64,000 bases of DNA from assembly GCA_009760855.2 (NCBI GenBank), contig WPIO01000038.1, positions 188,001 to 252,000 on the forward strand, read 5' to 3'. Source of the DNA: Cristatella mucedo. Lineage: Eukaryota; Bryozoa; Phylactolaemata; Cristatellidae. Shown here piece after piece: positions 34,730 through 62,521 of the stretch; position 1 is the stretch's first letter; each line of letters opens with the position of its first letter. The notes below the pieces were generated by a model. The model was not told the DNA's origin. It saw only the letters and a program-made list of their open reading frames with translations, and did not search any database. The position numbers and the translations under genes were made by a program.

Positions 34730-35291
34730 GGGCTAGCCACTCGCCCTACTTCCCAACCCCTCCCCCCCCCGTCCTAATCCGTTCGACCCGGAGACTTCCT
34801 CCCGGATCTCACCCCCGGACTACGAGCTGGAGGTGCGCGGTGGCTGCGGCAGACGCTGAGCGCGCAGCGCTGCGAGGCCGAGCGATAATAACCAGCCTCT
34901 CGACCGCGCGACCTCGTCGCCCGCTCTTCGCCGCCGCCGCCGCCGCCGGACCGAGCGCAACAGCGACCGGCGGCGAGCCTTTCTCTGGCGGGCACGGGTT
35001 ACAGCGTGTCCAGCAATAACAGCAACTGCCGTCGTCCAGCAGGTGACGGCGGAGAGCTGCGCCCGCGTACCGCCGTACGGCCGCAGGCGCTTGGCTCGCT
35101 TTAGCAGCCCGACGCTGCCGATCGTCGGGAGCAGCTGGTCCTCGCTCCAGCTCTTGCGGCTGCCCGCCGTGTGCCAGTCCCACGACAGACGCCGCAGTCG
35201 GCGGCAGCGGCGGTGCCTTGGCGGCGGCGTCAGCGTCAGCCCGACGAGGGCGCGAGGGCGCGAGCGCCGCTTCGGCCTTCGAATTGTAGCC
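34730..35291 (+). promoter_or_regulatory. GC-rich CpG promoter/5' UTR of BCKDK
   Basis: Very GC- and CpG-rich sequence with GCC/CCG runs (34927-34950) immediately upstream of the BCKDK start codon, unlike the AT-rich (ATT)n sequence before it. No clear TATA box. Long open frames on both strands here are what GC-rich, stop-poor DNA gives and are not called as genes. Confidence 0.55.
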
Positions 35292-52476
<17,185 letters not shown>

Positions 52477-52565
52477 TCGGCACTGCTTCGTTCGGAGTGT
52501 CGCCTCGCTCGGTGCTTAGCTCGGTTCGAGCATCGTAACATCGAGTGTCGTGGCAGCGGCCACCG

Positions 52566-52709
<144 letters not shown>

Positions 52710-52715
52710 CTGAGC

Positions 52716-52779
52716 AAAATGTGGCCTTGCAGGAGGAGAGGGTATACTGAAAGTGTTTGATACATACATCCTGCGATGG

Positions 52780-52817
<38 letters not shown>
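52716..52817 (+). repeat. Copy of the BCKDK exon 6/intron 6 junction
   Basis: ATGTGGCC-TGCAGGAGGAG then GGTATACTGAAAGTGTTTG and GATGGCTCTC plus a TC run repeats 43751-43830 with few differences, including the donor GTATAC. Confidence 0.88.
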
Positions 52818-52818
<1 letters not shown>

Positions 52819-52984
52819 CACTCTTGGCAGCAGCTGCGGTGGCCACATAGCAGCAGCCCAAGTCATGGCTCGTGGCCATGCATCTCATTAGCTGTTAGCT
52901 GAATTTGGCAGCACTGCCTGCCGACCGGTGCAGAAAAATGCTGGCCGTGACTGGATCGGTTCCAGCAGCCGGAACGTCGTTGCC

Positions 52985-52990
52985 AATAAA
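52985..52990 (+). promoter_or_regulatory. Candidate polyadenylation signal of BCKDK
   Basis: AATAAA about 510 bp after the stop codon, the first such hexamer downstream. Confidence 0.55.
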
Positions 52991-53009
52991 GCACTTGCGG
53001 CTGCCTCTG

Positions 53010-53534
53010 TCGCCAGCTTGGCACTCTGTCTGTGCAATGGGTCTGCGACTCGCCGAATGCCGGCCGTCAGTGACTTGGGACGGCTTTGGGTGAGCGTGGT
53101 GGCTCACTTGTGAGTGTCCAACGAAAGACCGCTGCACTGGAGCCTGTTGTAGGCGTGTTACAGAGCCGAGGTTTTGACAGCGCCTTCGATTTGGTTATCA
53201 GCTTGTGCGACGCTTTGCAGGCTGCTCCAAATGCTGACACATCGGGTGGGGTGGGGAGGGTGGCAGCTGGAGAGGTTACGAATGGTGTATGGAGCCTGCT
53301 CGGCAACGCTATACGCAAAGGCACTCGTGACTCCGTGGGGGCTTGGGGTGGGACAGTGCATTAGGGCCCCACCTGGCAGATTTGGTGCCATCCTGATGTT
53401 GCATGGCGATGTGTCTGAGAAAATGCATCTAGGGACGAAGCCAGGTAGAGCCCCGGGCAGCTCGTTGCTTGGCAGCTTAGGGATTAGGGGCATGTGATCC
53501 ATCTCGTCAGCTGACTCGGTCGTGTTTACCTTGC
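53010..53534. other. Downstream of BCKDK, nothing recognised
   Basis: No recognised gene or repeat; open frames on both strands lack motifs. Confidence 0.35.
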
Positions 53535-54010
53535 TGCCGATGCCTGCATCGCCTGCCTTCTGGTGGTCATAATGGCCTGACTAATGGCAAGTTGGAGATA
53601 TATACATATATACTGCCTGTAGCAAGCAATGTGTAGAAGCAAGCAAAGCTCTCCCACACACGAATCAGGCCGTTGGAGAATGAGGCTCTTTCTTTCATTC
53701 GTCTCAGCCACAATACCTCTTGGCAACATTATGCTATTTTTATCTCATCAGCTCACACGAGTTAATGTTTGCCTGGTGCTAATGTTTGCCTGGTGCTAAT
53801 GCCTCCAGCTCCTGCCTGCCTTCTGGAGGTGACGACGGCCAGACCGAGGCTAGTTGGAGAGCTACACATAGGAGCAATCGTAGCTCGTCCATTCGCGAAT
53901 CGCGTCCATACGCGAATCGCCGGCAGTTGGGGGGAGTGAGGCTAGTGAGCCTCTTGCATTCATCTTGCATTCGGGTCTCAGTCACAAATTCTCTTGGCAG
54001 CATCATCATG
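53535..54010. repeat. Diverged tandem duplication (~200 bp units)
   Basis: 53545-53735 and 53812-54010 share an ordered set of blocks: CCTGCCTTCTGG-GGT, AGTTGGAGA, CGAATC, and the end TCTCAGCCACAATACCTCTT versus TCTCAGTCACAAATTCTCTT. Between them ATGTTTGCCTGGTGCTA occurs twice in tandem. Confidence 0.6.
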
Positions 54011-54655
54011 GGCCTAAATGCTACGACCCAGGTGTCATCTCTGAGCTTAGAAGTAACTGCATGATAATTTAGAATTTTGGCGACCGGATATGTTGGGGAT
54101 AGCTGAGCAATGGCTGCCTAAAGAAATTAATCGAATTTGAAAGATTGGGATACAGCAAACCTGTGTAGGTACTGCTGTGGCTACGTTGTGAGCCTATGCG
54201 ACAAATCAGTCGAGGGCCAGGGCCCGAAGGAATCTCAAAGAGTACTGCAGCAATCCAACTTGTCTTATCGGAAGAGCTACTGTACCCTCAATCTTCGCAT
54301 GTCACGGTTTATAGTGTCTGCGATTATTTATGGGATTGTCACTAGGATCATCAACAGTTTGTCAAACTTGGAAGGCTAGGCCGGGATATCCTTATCAGAT
54401 CCCTGTAGGGCTGGTTGCCTTACCTCGAAAAGATTGCTGTACACGGGTTACCGGTCTTATTGTTTGCAATACTCGTAGACCGGCATAGTGAAATTTGAGT
54501 GAACCTATCATGCCACGTCTGCCACGATTGCGGTGTAGGCATCTCTGCTATCTGCTGCTGCTGCTGCTCTGTCCATGGCTTCCAGGCTGTTTCTTTGGCT
54601 TCCGTCGCGAATGAAGTGATGTCTGATCCCTGTCTGTAACTCCACGAGGACCAAG
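54011..54655. other. Intergenic, nothing recognised
   Basis: No gene or repeat family supported, apart from a possible 25-bp LINE-B tail remnant (TCTGTAACTCCACGAGGACC) at about 54631. Confidence 0.35.
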
Positions 54656-54658
54656 TGA

Positions 54659-54770
54659 GAATAATAATAATAATAATAATGCAATTGATAAAGCTTCCGC
54701 AGAGAACTCAATCTCTCTCTAGGCGCTTTACATTTGCTGCAAAGGAAGCACGACACATGGTAGGCAGGAG
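54659..54770 (-). mobile_element. LINE-A tail, minus strand
   Basis: AATAATAAT run, then CCGCAGAGAACTCAATCTCT and GGCGCTTTACATTTGCTGC. Confidence 0.78.
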
Positions 54771-55164
54771 AACTTCCTTAGCGAACTCAAAGAGTGTATG
54801 CGGATTACAAGGCGGATGCCGCGGCCAACAGACTTCCACTCACGAACGAGAGTCCTCACCGAGTTTCTCTCTGAGAAGAGAAAGCACATACGTGAAGTGC
54901 ACGCTCCGAAAATCCTAGTTTGCGTCCGACAAATGTCCATTGGCTCCTGGGCTACACCGATGGAGCATTGCAGAAAGCTGCTAAACTTGACGAATGTATC
55001 GTCTCCCGCTTGCCTTTCGTCGTCCTTTGATCAGCAACTCAGTGCTGCAGAAAATCAATAAATGATTCACTGAAGTAACAGTAAAACAGCAACTGATCCC
55101 GTTCAAGCAAGCCCTTGATTCCGAGTTTTTCGGTAAATTCCTTGCAGTTGATGTTTTCGCTTTG

Positions 55165-55285
55165 ATTCCTACAAAGTTTGCGCTCCTCCCTCCTTGACTT
55201 GACCTTGTCTGTCTTCCTTGACCTTCCATCCTTCCTTGACTTATTGTCCCTCCGCGACTTGACCTTATCTGTCTTTAGCTCCTTG
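55165..55285. repeat. Imperfect CTTGACCTT-rich tandem repeat
   Basis: Repeated blocks CTTGACTTGACCTTGTCTG and CGACTTGACCTTATCTG with CCTTCCTTGAC between them. On the minus strand this reads as a Lys/Arg/Asp-rich repeat open frame (55293-55039) that I do not call a gene. Confidence 0.6.
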
Positions 55286-55964
55286 ATGGACACCCCTGAT
55301 ACGAAGAAACGAGGGCCTCAATGACCTTCCAGCCCCACATCCTAGCATGCAGCAGATTTCGCACGCCATAGATGGATGGTCTTCTACTCTCTATAGAACC
55401 GCCTAGAGGAGGAAGTACAAGGTGCTAACGTTCGCGGAGTCCTCGCCAAAAGCTTTTACTGATCGCGAGCTACCGCATCGATCTGCCAAAAGGTGGACTT
55501 TAGCACCGTCGAGGAGTGGTGAGGTGGGTCGATGGCTTCACTTCCGTTACCAACCGCCTGCACTGCTCCTGAGCTGAAGCCCTTTGCCACAAACACAGTG
55601 CACGAAATCGTCCTTTAGATGCATGATAAAATCGGTGGAAGTGGTGCCTCAATGCACGGTCGCAAATGCCATGGATACAGTGGCATAGCGAGACCTTTCG
55701 GCGCCCGGGGACAAAGCTACAAATGACGTCCTCTCTCCTTGTCGAAAATTGCTGCAAACTAGGTCCGCCACAGAAGAAATGCAAAAACCACACGCTAGCA
55801 GGCGTTTCGAGTGGAGACTCTTTGATTCACGGTAGTAAAGGTACAAGGTAGCTATCCCAGCTCTTTAACTTAGGTAAATTTTCTTGGCCTTGAACGTGGC
55901 AAACTGGTCTATTACAGATTGAAAGTCAATTTTCTCCAGTGTTTCTGTCTCTATGCTGAACGAG
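55286..55964. other. Intergenic with a hAT-like terminus at 55678
   Basis: CAGTGGCATAGCGAG at 55678 followed by CGGCGCCCGGGG resembles hAT-type transposon ends like the one at 59968. No transposase was found beside it. Confidence 0.35.
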
Positions 55965-57390
55965 GCCAAATATTTCAATCGGGGTTCAAAAGGCAGCACT
56001 CGACTGAAACTGCTCTCCTCCGTGTTAACAATGACATTCAATGCGGCAACGATGACGGAAATGACAGTGCCTTAGCTCTGCTAGATCTATCAGCTGCCTT
56101 CGAAACCATTGATCACGATGTCCTACTTGAACGATTGAGAACGACGATGGGTCTGGTAGACGAGGCACTGGCGTATTTTAAATCGTACTTGTCTGATCGT
56201 GTTCAATCCGTGTCGTGTGGGGGTCAGGTCTCACCCACGAGACGGGTCACCTGTGGAGTCCCTCAAGGGTCCGTCCTCGGTCCCTTGCTATTCTCCATTT
56301 ATACACAACCTTTGGGAAAACTGATCAAGCCCCACGGAATATAATATCACTTTTATGCTGACGATAGCTAGCTGTATTTGTCGTTCAAGCCGTCTGAATC
56401 TTCTGCAGCAACGACGATAGCTAGCTGTATTTGTCGTTCAAGCCGTCTGAATCTTCTGCAGCAACTGATAAACTGAGTGCTTGCTGTGCCGACATTCGAT
56501 CCTGGATGTAGGAAAATTTCTTGAAATTAAACGACGATCAAACCTTTAATAGAGGATGCTGTTGTGCGACCATCATCACGTGCTCGAAATTTAGGTGTCG
56601 TTTTCGACAGCTGCCTCAATTTTAAAAGCTTCATCCAGGAGACTTCTCCTACAGCTAGCCGTCACGTCCGATCCCTATCTGGGATAAGGAGCTGTCTGCC
56701 ACGGTGGCTTGCAAAAACTTTAACTCTTTCTGTCTCGGCTTGATTATTATAATTCCCTTTTGGCTGGTCTACCCAAAAAAGCAACTAGGCCATTGCAAAT
56801 GGCTATGAATATGCTTGCAAGGCTAGTTCTCAAGTCCCAGAGGTTTGACCTCGTGTCCCCTTTGCAAAGAGAGCTATGATGGCTGCCGGTTGATCAGCGG
56901 AAACGGAGCTAAATTCTTACGCTGACCCACAAGGCCCACCACGGCTTGGCTCCTCCATATTGAGCTGAGCTGCTGCACCAGTTTCAGCCTCCTCGTGCCC
57001 TCAGGTCCTGTATGGACAATAAATTAGCTGTCCCATTCCTCTGCTTAAAGACCGTTGGCAACAAAAGCTTTAGCTCTGCTGGTCGTACACTGCTTCCACG
57101 ATTCTTACGCAACCACAACTACTCCCCTGCTGCCGACTATGGCTCATCCTTTCCAGCGGTCCTGAGCTACTGCTTCCATGTAACTCACTGCCTCAGCTGC
57201 TTTCCAGACTCTGCTATGCTTCCCACTTTCTTTTTGTTTCGCGAGATAGTTCGGTGGCTACCGAATGCGCACCGAAAGCCGCTTAGGCTGTCTGTGAGTT
57301 CGCTATACAAAACTCTCCTACGCGAAACCCACATGGTCTTTGTGGCTTTGTGGAGATGCGAACGGAGATATATTACATTACATTACTGCT
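55965..57390 (+). mobile_element. LINE-B, 5'-truncated, decayed
   Basis: RT blocks in order: KRQHSTETALLRV, ALLDLSAAFETIDHDVLLER, GVPQGSVLGPLLFSIYTQPL, then a stop in the YADD block. A direct duplication of about 52 bp covers 56361-56464. The C-terminal region and the tail with ACATTACATT follow. Several stops and frameshifts. Confidence 0.85.
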
Positions 57391-57774
57391 CGTCTCTCTA
57401 GTGTTCCGCAGAGTGGTCGGAATTGACTCAATCAGGGCGCCGCCTGGCGGAGGAGGCTCCTCCGCTGGCCGAAGTGGGCCGACGGAAGGGTTCGCCCACA
57501 ATTCCGCACGGCGGGCGGGAAGCGAGCTCTATGCACACGTCGGGCACGTGGGTCACGGTCTCTGGATTAAGCCGGCGTCGGCTGGCTCGCTGCCCAGCGG
57601 CGGGCCGACGCTGCTTGCGTTTCGTGCCCGACTGCTCGGACTCACGGACTCGCGCCCTTTTGATCAGAGCGACTTCGCTTCCGAGCGAGCTCAGCTTTCC
57701 ATCTCGTCCGCTCGAATCCGATCGGAGCCGCGGGTACGGAGAGCGCGGCGGACGGATCTGAGCGGCGTGTGACA
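57391..57774. other. GC-rich unassigned segment
   Basis: CpG-rich, with overlapping open frames on both strands and no recognised domain. It could be a decayed CpG-rich element; no supporting motif. Confidence 0.35.
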
Positions 57775-58345
57775 CAGAACGTTGAAGTTGATGTACTGCT
57801 CGACGGGTAGCCAGTGTAGAGTGGTTAGCAGCTGTGTAATGCTGCAGCTGCAATGTTCAAGACAGACTATCATAGCTGCCAAATTTTGCGACAACTGCTC
57901 AAGCTCCTTGTTGAACAGTCGGAGCGGCATGCCGGTGGCGAGTTACAGAAGGCTAGATATGATCGGCTCGGGTCCGGCTGGGCTTCAGTACCCTTACGTA
58001 AGCGAGCGAAAATGGATTGCAAGGTTACATGGGTGAAAGTAGGCAAACTTGAATGTGGACCTAATGTGGTCATCTAGCGAAAAGTCATTTTGGAACCGGA
58101 AATCCAGATCGAATGCAAATGCTGCAGCAGATATGCTAGCCATGCCCGGTTTGAGAGCTAGCCCTTCTCAATTCCGAGTAACACTAGTTTTTTCCGCAGA
58201 TGCTTGGTTGGTTTTTATCATAGTTCAATTTGAGAAAGTTTGTTGCCATCCAAATGTACGTCGCGAGGGAGCTGAGAGAGTATTCGATTCTGGAAGAGGG
58301 ATCGAAGCAAAAGTGCCGCAGCTGCAAGTCGTCTGCATAAGAATT
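57775..58345 (-). mobile_element. Diverged LINE-A, minus strand
   Basis: Reversed ORF blocks in order: GTACTGCTCGACGGGTAGCC, CAATGTTCAAGACAGACTAT, ACCTAATGTGGTCATCTAGC. Degenerate. Confidence 0.65.
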
Positions 58346-58530
58346 CAGAGCCTAGATTTGTATGGGCTCGTGCGCACGATGGACGATGGACGATGCCCCC
58401 CCCCCCCGCAAGCGAGTGGGGGTGAAGATGACGGACAGTTGTATTGCATCATATGAAAGCACCGCGAGCGAGCGAGCGTACCTACGGATGTAGTAGCCGT
58501 CGTGGAAGCAGCTCCGGAGCTCCCGGAGAG

Positions 58531-58538
<8 letters not shown>

Positions 58539-58600
<62 letters not shown>
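58539..58600. repeat. (GA)n microsatellite
   Basis: About 62 bp of GA, the only long purine (rather than pyrimidine) tract on the plus strand in this window. Confidence 0.95.
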
Positions 58601-58603
<3 letters not shown>

Positions 58604-58839
58604 GAACTCAACAACTACAACTGAATCGTTCGCTGGGAGACCGTTGTGGAGTTGTTGGCTGGTTCGACTGGATGTTTCTTCTATTCGCAGCTCATCTCGA
58701 GATCATCTGCTGCCCCCACAGAAAGATTCGTCGAAAAATTTATGCGAACCCATCACTGAGCGGTGACCTACTGGTTCTGTCATTAGAGTAACCGTAGTTC
58801 ACTAGCTCAGCCACCATTTCGATATCCTTTGAAGCCCTG

Positions 58840-58980
58840 GCTGCACTATTATTAGAAATGTCTCATTACTATTATCATAAGTATTATTAATATATAAACC
58901 CGAAGTCCGGAGCTCACTACCGACTGACATCTCATCGTCAACTGGCCAGATTGTAATGAGAAACTAAAAGATGTGTTGTT
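58840..58980 (+). mobile_element. Short LINE-A-like fragment
   Basis: An ATTATTA patch, then AAGTCCGGAGCTCACTACCG (resembling the KAWNSLP coding block) and ATTGTAATGAGAAACTAAAA. Weak. Confidence 0.4.
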
Positions 58981-59025
58981 CATCACCTAGCATTTGCTCT
59001 GTGTGCGTTTGACCTAAATCTGGCC

Positions 59026-59089
59026 ACGCGTGTTTAAATCGTGCGTGTTTAAATCGTGCGTGTTTAAATCGTGCGTGTTTAAATCGTGC
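59026..59089. repeat. 15-bp minisatellite, about 4 units
   Basis: GCGTGTTTAAATCGT repeated with no visible divergence. Confidence 0.94.
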
Positions 59090-59967
59090 CCGCTTTCCAT
59101 CGTAAGTTGACACTCTTCCTGTAGTACCCCGAAGTTCCTGGAAATACATTTAGCTCTCGTAGGGCGGGATAGGAGTGTATTTATTATGGTTACCATCATT
59201 TGCGATTACGCACTGTGCTCCAGTGGACGGTGTCTTTTCGGCGCGACTGTGCCCGGGTTTTGGCGATACGTATCCAAATATTCCGGTGATGGTTAACCTA
59301 TGCAGTACATACAAATAACTGTGGAAAAAGGCAACCGGTGCTCTGGGAAGTGGTTCCGCAGGTTGGTGTAACAAAAAGCTGTAGAAATGCATGCGAAGTG
59401 ATCGGGAAGAATGCGACCATGCTTGAGATTATCAGCGTTTCCTGAGTTGCAAGAATGAGGAATTATACGTGTTATTGCGTAAGGCTGAGACCGCATGAAC
59501 TGCTTATCTGTAATGATGGTCTGTCAATTATAGCGAAAGCTGTGAATTGGCGAAATGTGCACCGCGGTTGCTGCTGCGCATATTTGCTTCTCTGTAGCTC
59601 TGAAATATACCGCTCTATTTTAAGGGCCCTCGTTGTGACGTTTTTTCTCATGTCACGGGCGTTCTCGATTGCAGTCGTGCTCTGCTACCCAGTGACGGAA
59701 CCACGGGCAGGAGGAAGTTGCCCCACCCCAATGACGGAGGTTCCGACCTGGGCCAACAACCAATGGGCCGACGCCAATTCCAACGCTCCCACTGTCACCA
59801 ATGATAAAATTATGCCCTACTTCCACCAAACGAGCAACCGCCGAGTTCGTGTCAAGTAAACGCCATGTCGTGGCTATCATTTTTTTCATTCATTACTAGC
59901 GAGTGATTACCCGATGAAAATCCTGTCACCGCCTCTGGTACAGTCGGCATACCTACGAATGTCCATG
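59090..59967. other. Intergenic with a hAT-like terminus at 59690
   Basis: CAGTGACGGAACCACGGGC at 59690 resembles hAT ends of the CAGTGGCGGATCCA type. A plus-strand open frame (59455-59859) has no recognised domain. Confidence 0.4.
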
Positions 59968-60671
59968 CAGTGGTGTAGCAAGGGGGCGGGGGGGGGGGAC
60001 AGATAACCCCGGGCGCCAAGGTCATGAGGTGCCAAAAGCAAAATAGATTGTGCATATTAAAAAAAATGTATTTGAGAATAATAATCTTGATTTCAAGCAA
60101 GTCCTTATTTCAATGGACTTTACTATTGTTGGCTGAGCTAGTTGAGCATGTTTTCAGACTTAGACCGAGCTAGGCTTAGCTGGTTGTACCAGCCCGGCAG
60201 ACTCGACAGAGCTCATCAGATCCATGCAGCATTGTTGTCAGGATATTGCCTGCCGCTCACTCGGACTGTTCGTCGCCAAAAAAGTAAGTTTGCGAAAGTT
60301 ATTAACGAGTGTTTATTTTTTATTTTATTCTACTTTGAGGCAGCTGTGCATTGATTCTCCTGGCACCAGCACTTAGACGCCGCCGGCACTTCCAATCTCC
60401 CCCTTTGCCTTTTTTGTCAAGATCCGCTAAGGCTCAACCTCTTCCTCCGGAGACGGTGTCAACGGCATGGAGGTCAGTCAGTGTTACTCCTAGCCAGCCT
60501 CCGCGAACTGCATTGTCACTACGGTTACTAAGTGCTTTTGCACGTTTTTGGTCACCCAAATCATTTTCAGAAGATATGGAAGGAAAAAAGCCAAGTGGCG
60601 CCCAGAACAGAAAACGAAAAGTTGAAGAGAAGACAAAAGCAAACAAGTCCAGAGACTGAAATACTTGAAGT

Positions 60672-60704
<33 letters not shown>

Positions 60705-60735
60705 TATAAAAAATAACAAAAATAAAATAAAAAAG

Positions 60736-60776
<41 letters not shown>

Positions 60777-60842
60777 CGAGCAGGTCCAGCAAGGTTCTAG
60801 AAGTTTTCTTGAAGAAGGAAAAGCAAAAGAAAACTTTGATGG
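59968..60842 (+). mobile_element. hAT-like DNA transposon relic
   Basis: Begins CAGTGGTGTAGCAAGG with a G-run and CCCCGGGCGCC, typical of hAT termini. About 600 bp later an open reading segment (60574-60657) encodes KPSGAQNRKRKVEEKTKANK, resembling the N-terminus of ZMYM/TTF-type hAT transposases. TA runs (60672-60709, 60739-60773) and the LINE-B at 60843 interrupt it. No catalytic core or 3' end seen. Confidence 0.55.
60672..60773. repeat. (TA)n microsatellites in pair
   Basis: Two TA runs of about 35 bp with an A-rich spacer between them. Confidence 0.93.
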
Positions 60843-61885
60843 ATCTCCGTCAGTAACTCCACAAAGTCATCTAGACCATGTGGGTGCTACGCAGGAGAGT
60901 TTTATCTAGCGCACTCACAGACCAAGCGGCTTTCAGTACGCATTCGGTAGCCATCAGACTTCGCCTCACACAACAAAGACAAAGTGGAAAGCATAGCAGA
61001 GCCATAAGAGCACTTGAGATAGTGAGCAGCATGGAAGTAGCAGCTCAGGATCGCTGAAAAGGATGAGCCATAGTCGGCAGCAGGAGAGTAGTTGTCGTTG
61101 GGTAAGAATTGATGAAGCGAGTTCCACAGTCTAGGACCTGTATAGCTAAAGCTTCTGTCGCCAACGGTCTTTAAGCGGAGGAATGGAACAGCTAATTTAT
61201 TGTCCACACAGGACCTGAGGGCGCGAACAGGCTGAAACTGGTGCAGCAGTTCAGCTAGGTACGAAGGAGCCAAGCCGTGGCGGGCCTTGTGGGTCAGCGT
61301 AAGAACTTTGCTCTGTATCCTTTGCTCAACCGGCAACCATCCCAGCTCTTTCAGCAAAGAAGACACGTGCTCAAACCGCTGGGACTTAAAGACTAGCCTT
61401 GCAGCCATATTCATAGTCTGCTGCAGTGGCCTAATAGCTTTCCTTGGCAGCCCAGCCAAAAAGAAATTGCAATAATCAAGCCGAGACAGAACTAAGGAGC
61501 TAGTTCCATTTTTTACAAGCAACTGTGGAAGACAGCCCCTAATCTTTGACGGGGATCGAATGTGATGGTTAGCTGTAGAAGCAGTCTTCTGAATGAAGCT
61601 TTTAAAATTGAGGCAGCTGTCGAAAACAACACCTAAATTTCGAGCACGCGCGGATGGTCGCACAACAGCATCACTTATTAGAAGAGCAAGGCCTTTTAAT
61701 CCAGCCACACGATTAGGGTGTCCTATGAGCAGCAGTTCAGTTGCATCATCATTTAATTTCAGGAAGTTTTCCGACCTTCAGGATCGAATATTGGCAAGGC
61801 AAGCATTCAGTTTCTCAGTTGCCCCAGCAGATTCCGACGGTTTGAATGACAAATACAACTGAGTATTGTCAGCATAGAAGTGATA
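60843..61885 (-). mobile_element. LINE-B, 5'-truncated, 268-codon open frame, minus strand
   Basis: Open frame from 61708 to 60902 (LGVVFDSCLNFKSFIQKTAS, RLDYCNFFLAGLP, KELGWLPVEQR). The upstream part holds a reversed NDDATELLLIG block and ends at the YADD region near 61880. The reversed LINE-B tail lies at 60843-60880. Very similar to the copy at 21300-22397. Confidence 0.88.
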
Positions 61886-62357
61886 TCCTTTTGACAATCA
61901 GATGAGGGAATGACGATCACAGGAGGGAATGACGAAGAGTGAGTTTGAGGAGAACGAGAGCAAACTTTTCGCAGGATGCAAGCTGCTGGATGGAGATAAT
62001 GGCAAGAAGAGGCAGAAATGAGGGAAATGGCAGAAAGCATGACAACACTGGAGAAAAAAACACTCTGCTCGGTGAAAGCTCCATAAAAAAATAAGCCTTG
62101 CTCTATGAAGACGAAGGCAGTCACCATTTGGACCATAGGGGTGCAAGCACTATCACAAGAAAAGAATATATGGAATCAACTGCAATTTCCCAAGTGCTCA
62201 CCCTAAATGATATTGGCTACCTGAAGTCTGCTAAAACCTCTGTTTTACACGTCACTCCAAAGCAACTTTGAACTGAATTAGTACTACGAGGATCAAAACT
62301 TCCTTCGAGTTTACACCCGGTAGCTTAAAAAACCAGGGCTTCTTTTTTAAATAAATA
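61886..62357. other. Unassigned segment between LINE-B and SINE1
   Basis: Contains GAGGGAATGACGA repeated at 61904 and 61923. No gene or known element. Confidence 0.4.
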
Positions 62358-62521
62358 AATCCTAGCTGATTAAACAGCCTCTTTTGTATAGCGACCGAAG
62401 AGCCTTTACGGCTATCACCACCGCTTGCAGTGGCGATAAAGGATCGCCCCACCGCAGGAATCGAACCCACGACCTCGGGACCGAGACCGTGAAAGCAACC
62501 GCCTTACCTAGTGTGCCATCA
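62358..62521 (-). mobile_element. SINE1 copy, near consensus, minus strand
   Basis: CTAGCTGATTAAACAGCCTC, TATCACCACCGCTTGCAGTG, reversed B box AATCGAACCC and head CCTTACCTAGTGTGCCATCAC. Confidence 0.85.

Noticed and set aside
57428-57853. Minus-strand 141-codon open frame
   Set aside because: GC-rich shadow with overlapping plus-strand frames and no domain.
59026-59089. CRISPR array
   Set aside because: Direct 15-bp tandem units without spacers in a eukaryotic genome; a minisatellite.
60142-60354. Small host gene in this interval
   Set aside because: It lies between a hAT-like terminus and a hAT-like N-terminal motif, so a transposon remnant is the simpler reading.
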